Shown here: positions 60,626 through 64,000 of the stretch, in pieces
How positions within the stretch are numbered: position 1 is the first letter of the stretch
Layout: every line of letters begins with the position of its first letter
Source: Nocardia iowensis
GTDB taxonomy: Bacteria > Actinomycetota > Actinomycetes > Mycobacteriales > Mycobacteriaceae
DNA length: 64,000 bases
Reading direction: 5' to 3'
Assembly (NCBI RefSeq): GCF_019222765.1
Contig: NZ_CP078145.1
Coordinates: forward strand, 5,208,001-5,272,000
The notes under the pieces: generated by a model
What the model saw: only the letters and a program-made list of their open reading frames with translations
Told to the model about the DNA's origin: nothing
The model's database searches: none
Position numbers and translations under genes: made by a program

Positions 60626-62194
60626 TCAGGTCGCGCTGAGGCGTCGGATCATCCTGCGCAAGGTACGGATCAGGGTTGTTCGTCGCTGCGGGCCAGTGAA
60701 GGCCACCTCGGTGTTCGCCCGCATTCCGCCGATCGAGGAGTTCAGCAGTGTCGCGTTGCCTCCGATATTGACACTGCTGTTGATGATCAGTTCGCCGCGG
60801 GCATTCAGTTCGTCACGATCGATGTTCTTCTCCGCGAGGAAGTCGCCTACCGTGTGCAGGATCCGTTTGTCGACAACCTTGGTGTACCGCTCGTGGTCGA
60901 TGAGCTGGAAGTACCTGTGGTACCCCAGTGGCTGGTCATCCTTGCTTCGCATATCGGTCGCCGCCTCGCGAACGCAGATCAAGGCGCCGCGGTTCACGGT
61001 GTAGGCACGGCGGATCGCACGACGATCGCGAATGGCCTTGAGCCACTCGCGAATACCGCTGAGTAATTGCTGCGCTGCCGCGGGTACACAGGCCAACAAC
61101 GCGATCGGGAGCCGAAGGACGGACATGCCCGCGACGGCCAGCACCGGCAGCGGACGCGGAGGCAACAGCAGATCGTCGGTATTGGAGTACCTGCGCAGCA
61201 ACGGTGGGAGTACACAGTAACTGACTTCCACGAACAGCGAGGTTGAGCTCAGTACCAGGCGAATGAATCCGGACCAGACCACTTCGCCTTTCCAACTGAT
61301 GATTTCGATAGTGAGATACGGGCGGGCGCGATCTTCCGGGGTGGCCAGCAGCGCCCCCAGATCCGACTCGTCGACGCGAGCGGCGGGCTTACCCATAGGG
61401 TCGGGAAGCAGCCGCCGGTCGTGATGGACATCCTCGCCACTGATGTAGAGACGATTGCGGACATGGACAGCGGGCACATCGAGTGCGTTGATGCGCTGCC
61501 GGAGCCGCCCATTCAGCTCGGCGGCGGTAAACGACTCGATCGGAGTGTCCGGGAACGCGGGTTTGGTGGTGTCGAGCATGAGTGACCACGACCTCGATGT
61601 GACCCCATATCCGGTGAAGGGGCGAAAACCTTGGTAGACAGTGACATTGCCGTCCGAGTATCGAGCGATATGGTCGAGCTGCCGCTGCGCCCGTGCGCCG
61701 TTGTGTTGTGGCGCCGACGACGGCGTGAACACCGTCGACCGAAGCGACGCAGCGCATGCACCCCACCGCGCCACACAGGCCTCGGCATACAACGCCGCCC
61801 AGCCACCGAGAATCGCGACCCAAACGACTGGTGTAAGCCATTGCAGTACACCAACTATCAGCGCGACAAGGGCCACGCCGAGAACGAGGTCGCGCGCCAG
61901 ACGCCGCCGCCTGGCAGCGAGCGTGTACCGCGCGACGGCGACCAGGTCTATTCCCGGCGAGGTCGCCACCGCACGCCGCGGCTCCTCGAGCACCAGAGAT
62001 GTCACCTGCCTGGCGAGATAGTTATCCAGATATACAGCGGCACATAGCTGACGAGTGGCCTCATGTGCGGTGACAGATGTCCAATCCCGTTGTACTCGCT
62101 TCGCGCTCGACGCCGCAGAGCTGGCCGGGCTTCCGCAATTCCCGCAGAATACGTAATCAGTTGGGTTGCCGTGTCGGCACGTCGGGCAGGCCAT
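60626..62194 (-). CDS. Zinc-ribbon polytopic membrane protein with C-terminal IGGN motif
   Basis: 522 residues from ATG 62194, where the zinc ribbon MACPTCRHGNPTDYVFCGNC begins; the open frame extends farther up but without domain likeness. Hydrophobic segments include DLVLGVALVALIVGVLQWL, TPVVWVAILGGWAALYAEA and VLAVAGMSVLRLPIALLACV. The C-terminus ends with SSVNIGGNATLLNSSIGGMR, the same beta-turn motif as the gene product next door. First gene of the operon (18-bp gap to the second). No catalytic domain is recognised; it may be a membrane sensor that recruits the small IGGN protein. Confidence 0.75.
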   Translation of the reverse strand: MACPTCRHGNPTDYVFCGNCGSPASSAASSAKRVQRDWTSVTAHEATRQLCAAVYLDNYLARQVTSLVLEEPRRAVATSPGIDLVAVARYTLAARRRRLARDLVLGVALVALIVGVLQWLTPVVWVAILGGWAALYAEACVARWGACAASLRSTVFTPSSAPQHNGARAQRQLDHIARYSDGNVTVYQGFRPFTGYGVTSRSWSLMLDTTKPAFPDTPIESFTAAELNGRLRQRINALDVPAVHVRNRLYISGEDVHHDRRLLPDPMGKPAARVDESDLGALLATPEDRARPYLTIEIISWKGEVVWSGFIRLVLSSTSLFVEVSYCVLPPLLRRYSNTDDLLLPPRPLPVLAVAGMSVLRLPIALLACVPAAAQQLLSGIREWLKAIRDRRAIRRAYTVNRGALICVREAATDMRSKDDQPLGYHRYFQLIDHERYTKVVDKRILHTVGDFLAEKNIDRDELNARGELIINSSVNIGGNATLLNSSIGGMRANTEVAFTGPQRRTTLIRTLRRMIRRLSAT

Positions 62195-62495
62195 CTGCGA
62201 ACCCGGCTGCTCGGCAACTCTCGTTCCCGACACTGTCATCCCGTTTCGTTGCGCTGGATGTCCACGCAGTATAGGAGAGGAGGAGCCCAACCGCGGCCCA
62301 TGGAAGGCTTTCCGCCGAAATGACAGCCGAACCGCGACGAACATTCGGTGTCGAAGTGGGCAAGCAGAAGGCCGGGCAAGCTTCCACAAGGGATCCGACT
62401 CCTGGTGGGGTCCTACGCGCACTAGATGAGCGCTTCCTAACCCGGCAGCGAGTGTGCATTGGTGGTGTGGGCTTCTCGGGCGGCCATGCCCGTGG

Positions 62496-62640
62496 TTGGG
62501 CTTCGCGCCGGACCAGGTCTCCGCCGCACCAGCGGTCGCGCTCGTGCGGCTGGTCGGCCAGCTCGGCGTCGACCCGTCCGAATTGCGGTTACGGTAGGCG
62601 GGCCAAGACCCGCGCCGACCATCTCCGGCTTGGGCCGGAT
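62496..62640 (+). pseudogene. Decayed Tn3-family transposase fragment
   Basis: Two frames together read LGFAPDQVSAAP, ALVRLVGQLGVDPSELR and GYGRRAKTRADHLRL. This matches the N-terminal DUF4158 region of Tn3-type transposases (an LGVDPSEL ... YGRRxKTRxDHL pattern). A frameshift separates the parts and no other transposase domains are visible, so the element is dead. The surrounding 900-bp region has no live gene. Confidence 0.5.
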
Positions 62641-63152
62641 CGAGCCGGGGATGACCGTTCGCGTCGTGTCGGATGAGCATGTATTCCTCAGCACGACGCG
62701 GACTCGGCTCATCCTTGCCACGGCTCGGATGGTTGTCCGACAATCGCGAGGTCCTATGCCGGGTCCGGCCCGGCGACCGAGCTCGCGCTGGCCGCCTTCG
62801 GCCACAGGTAGCGCATCGAAGCCGGACTCGCGGCACCGGGTCAGCCTCATGGTCGTCGAGAAGGATTGCCGCACACAGGCCGTCGGACGAGTGACGGAGG
62901 CTTCGATAGCAGCTGAGTCGCCGGTCTTTGTCCGGGCGAGTTCTGCGAGTGTGCGCTCGCGGCCGACTGTGGATTCGGCAAGCCCTGCGAGCGGATCGAA
63001 TCCCTGTCCAGCGAGGACCAGGCTCGTCGGGTGAGCTCGCGCTGCACCTCCGCGCGGGAAAGCCGGACCGACTGGGCGATAGCCACGACCTACGCAATGA
63101 GACGTACACCACTGCAATTGCGTGAATCGGCGAGCTGTAGGGTCACGAAACC
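62641..63152. other. Gap after the Tn3 relic
   Basis: No gene is supported here. Open frames on both strands look like shadow frames or further decayed transposon. A TAGGGT box (63138-63143) could be the -10 for the membrane protein that follows. Confidence 0.35.
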
Positions 63153-64000
63153 GTGACTGACAACGGTTCACGTGCCGAACGTAAGACAACGTCGTTATGG
63201 GCCGCCGTGACGGTTCTCGGGGTGCTCGCCGGATATGCAGGGGTGCTGCTCGCGAACACCAGACACTTCTACACCGACGACACCGAGGCCCAATACGTTC
63301 CACTGTGGCTGGACGTCGGGCGACATCTGCGCGACGGTGTGTTCCCCACTGTCATTCCCGAGGAGTGGATGGCAGGCAACTACCTCGTCGAGGGCCAAGG
63401 CAGCGTTTTCAACCCGCCACAACTGCTGGTCGCGTTCATCGCGCCGTCGGTCGACAATCTCGTCGTCTTGGCCACCGCCGTCAAGCTCTGCTATTCGATC
63501 ATTCTCGCGCTCGGGGTATTCCGGGTGTGCCTCGCGTACCGGGCACAAGCACCGTGGGCAGCGGTTGCCGGCGTCGCGTTCTGCTTTTCGGGGTGGCTGC
63601 TGTTCCTGGATCAGGCGACGTGGGTCCTCGGGCTCGCCGGCACTGCGTGGCTGGCGAACGCGTGGGCATCGGGCATCCGGTACGCGCGAGGACGGAGCGG
63701 GCCGATCCCGGTGTTCGTGTTCCTGTTCCTCGCGATCACCGTCGGATATGTGTGGCCCGGTGTCGAATCCGCGCTGATGATCGTCGCTGTGGCCGCGGGA
63801 GAATGGCTGTATCAGCGAAAGCCGTGGCCTGCGGTGCGGTTGCTGCTCGCGGCCGGTTGTGCCGGTGCGGCCGGCCTGCTGACGTATTTGCCCGGCTTGC
63901 TGTCATCGGAAGTGACCTGGCGGACCGCTGACAACAGGATCAGCAATGACGGTTTCATGACCGTGCCGTGGCAGGAGTCGTTGAATGCGAGCCTGCCGAC
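63153..64000 (+). CDS. Large polytopic membrane protein, GT-C/YfhO-like (cut by window end)
   Basis: About 282 residues are visible from GTG 63153 and the frame is open at the window edge. After one N-terminal helix (TVLGVLAGYAGVLLANT) comes a large outer loop, HFYTDDTEAQYVPLWLDVGR, then GNYLVEGQGSVFNPPQLLVA, and further helices (LVVLATAVKLCYSIILALGV, AVAGVAFCFSGWLLFL). The arrangement resembles YfhO/GT-C-type glycosyltransferases, which have acidic outer-loop residues that bind lipid-linked sugars. The identification is tentative because the rest is missing. Confidence 0.7.
   Translation, partial: MTDNGSRAERKTTSLWAAVTVLGVLAGYAGVLLANTRHFYTDDTEAQYVPLWLDVGRHLRDGVFPTVIPEEWMAGNYLVEGQGSVFNPPQLLVAFIAPSVDNLVVLATAVKLCYSIILALGVFRVCLAYRAQAPWAAVAGVAFCFSGWLLFLDQATWVLGLAGTAWLANAWASGIRYARGRSGPIPVFVFLFLAITVGYVWPGVESALMIVAVAAGEWLYQRKPWPAVRLLLAAGCAGAAGLLTYLPGLLSSEVTWRTADNRISNDGFMTVPWQESLNASLP

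Overview
The window is high-GC actinobacterial DNA. An RND/MmpL exporter, a mycobacterial-type AcpM, an Mce protein, WXG100 proteins, F420-type oxidoreductases, an EmbR/PknH-like pair and DUF3558 lipoproteins together point to a mycolic-acid-containing actinomycete, most likely Nocardia or a close relative (inference from gene content; no species marker is present). No rRNA, tRNA, CRISPR array or intact insertion sequence was seen. Many genes start with GTG, and several neighbours are coupled through ATGA or GTGA overlaps.

Layout. 1-7.8 kb: a truncated MmpL exporter, a protein with an S-layer-C-like domain, a Clp-N protein with a duplicated GyrA-like tail, an SRPBCC protein beside a relic of a second copy, acpM, a MerR regulator and an EF-hand protein. 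7.8-18.2 kb: mixed single genes (DUF2071, a LigA-type ligase, a Ddn-like nitroreductase, an MBL-fold hydrolase, an APH-like phosphotransferase with a probable leaderless promoter, zinc-ribbon, PPOX, Gly-rich secreted and GNAT proteins), then an ImmA/IrrE peptidase followed by an MAB_1171c-like membrane protein. 18.2-26.1 kb: gene relics, a beta-lactamase-like esterase, DUF1048 plus MerR, an ADP-ribosylglycohydrolase, a TAP-like peptidase lipoprotein, an alpha/beta hydrolase and DUF6010.

26-34 kb: a TetR regulator and a zinc alcohol dehydrogenase diverge from a nested palindromic operator. A GAF/PucR regulator diverges from two secreted polyester-degrading enzymes (a 3-hydroxybutyrate-oligomer-hydrolase-like enzyme and a PHB depolymerase), and a NmrA-type protein follows behind a palindromic promoter. 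34-42 kb: a GMC oxidoreductase, then a tightly coupled operon of a FAAL-like ligase, an ACP fused to a GNAT acyltransferase, and a small secreted Cys protein. This ends at a strong hairpin facing an EmbR-like regulator, which diverges from a PknH-like Ser/Thr kinase. I judge this the most interesting block: it looks like an acyl-activation, carrier and transfer line with its own signalling pair alongside.

42-50 kb: a Tm-1-like/PEP-hydrolase-like/cupin operon, a small-protein/DUF3558 pair with a clear terminator, a DD-peptidase-like hydrolase, and a three-gene WXG100/WXG100-like/lytic-transglycosylase-like operon without secretion machinery. 50-59.5 kb: a coupled hydrolase-ALDH-SDR-Mce operon, a frameshifted fadD relic, TetR and PucR regulators, a glyoxalase-like protein and a carotenoid oxygenase. 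59.5-64 kb: a three-gene operon of zinc-ribbon membrane proteins and IGGN-motif proteins, a decayed Tn3-type transposase, and the start of a large membrane protein cut by the window edge.
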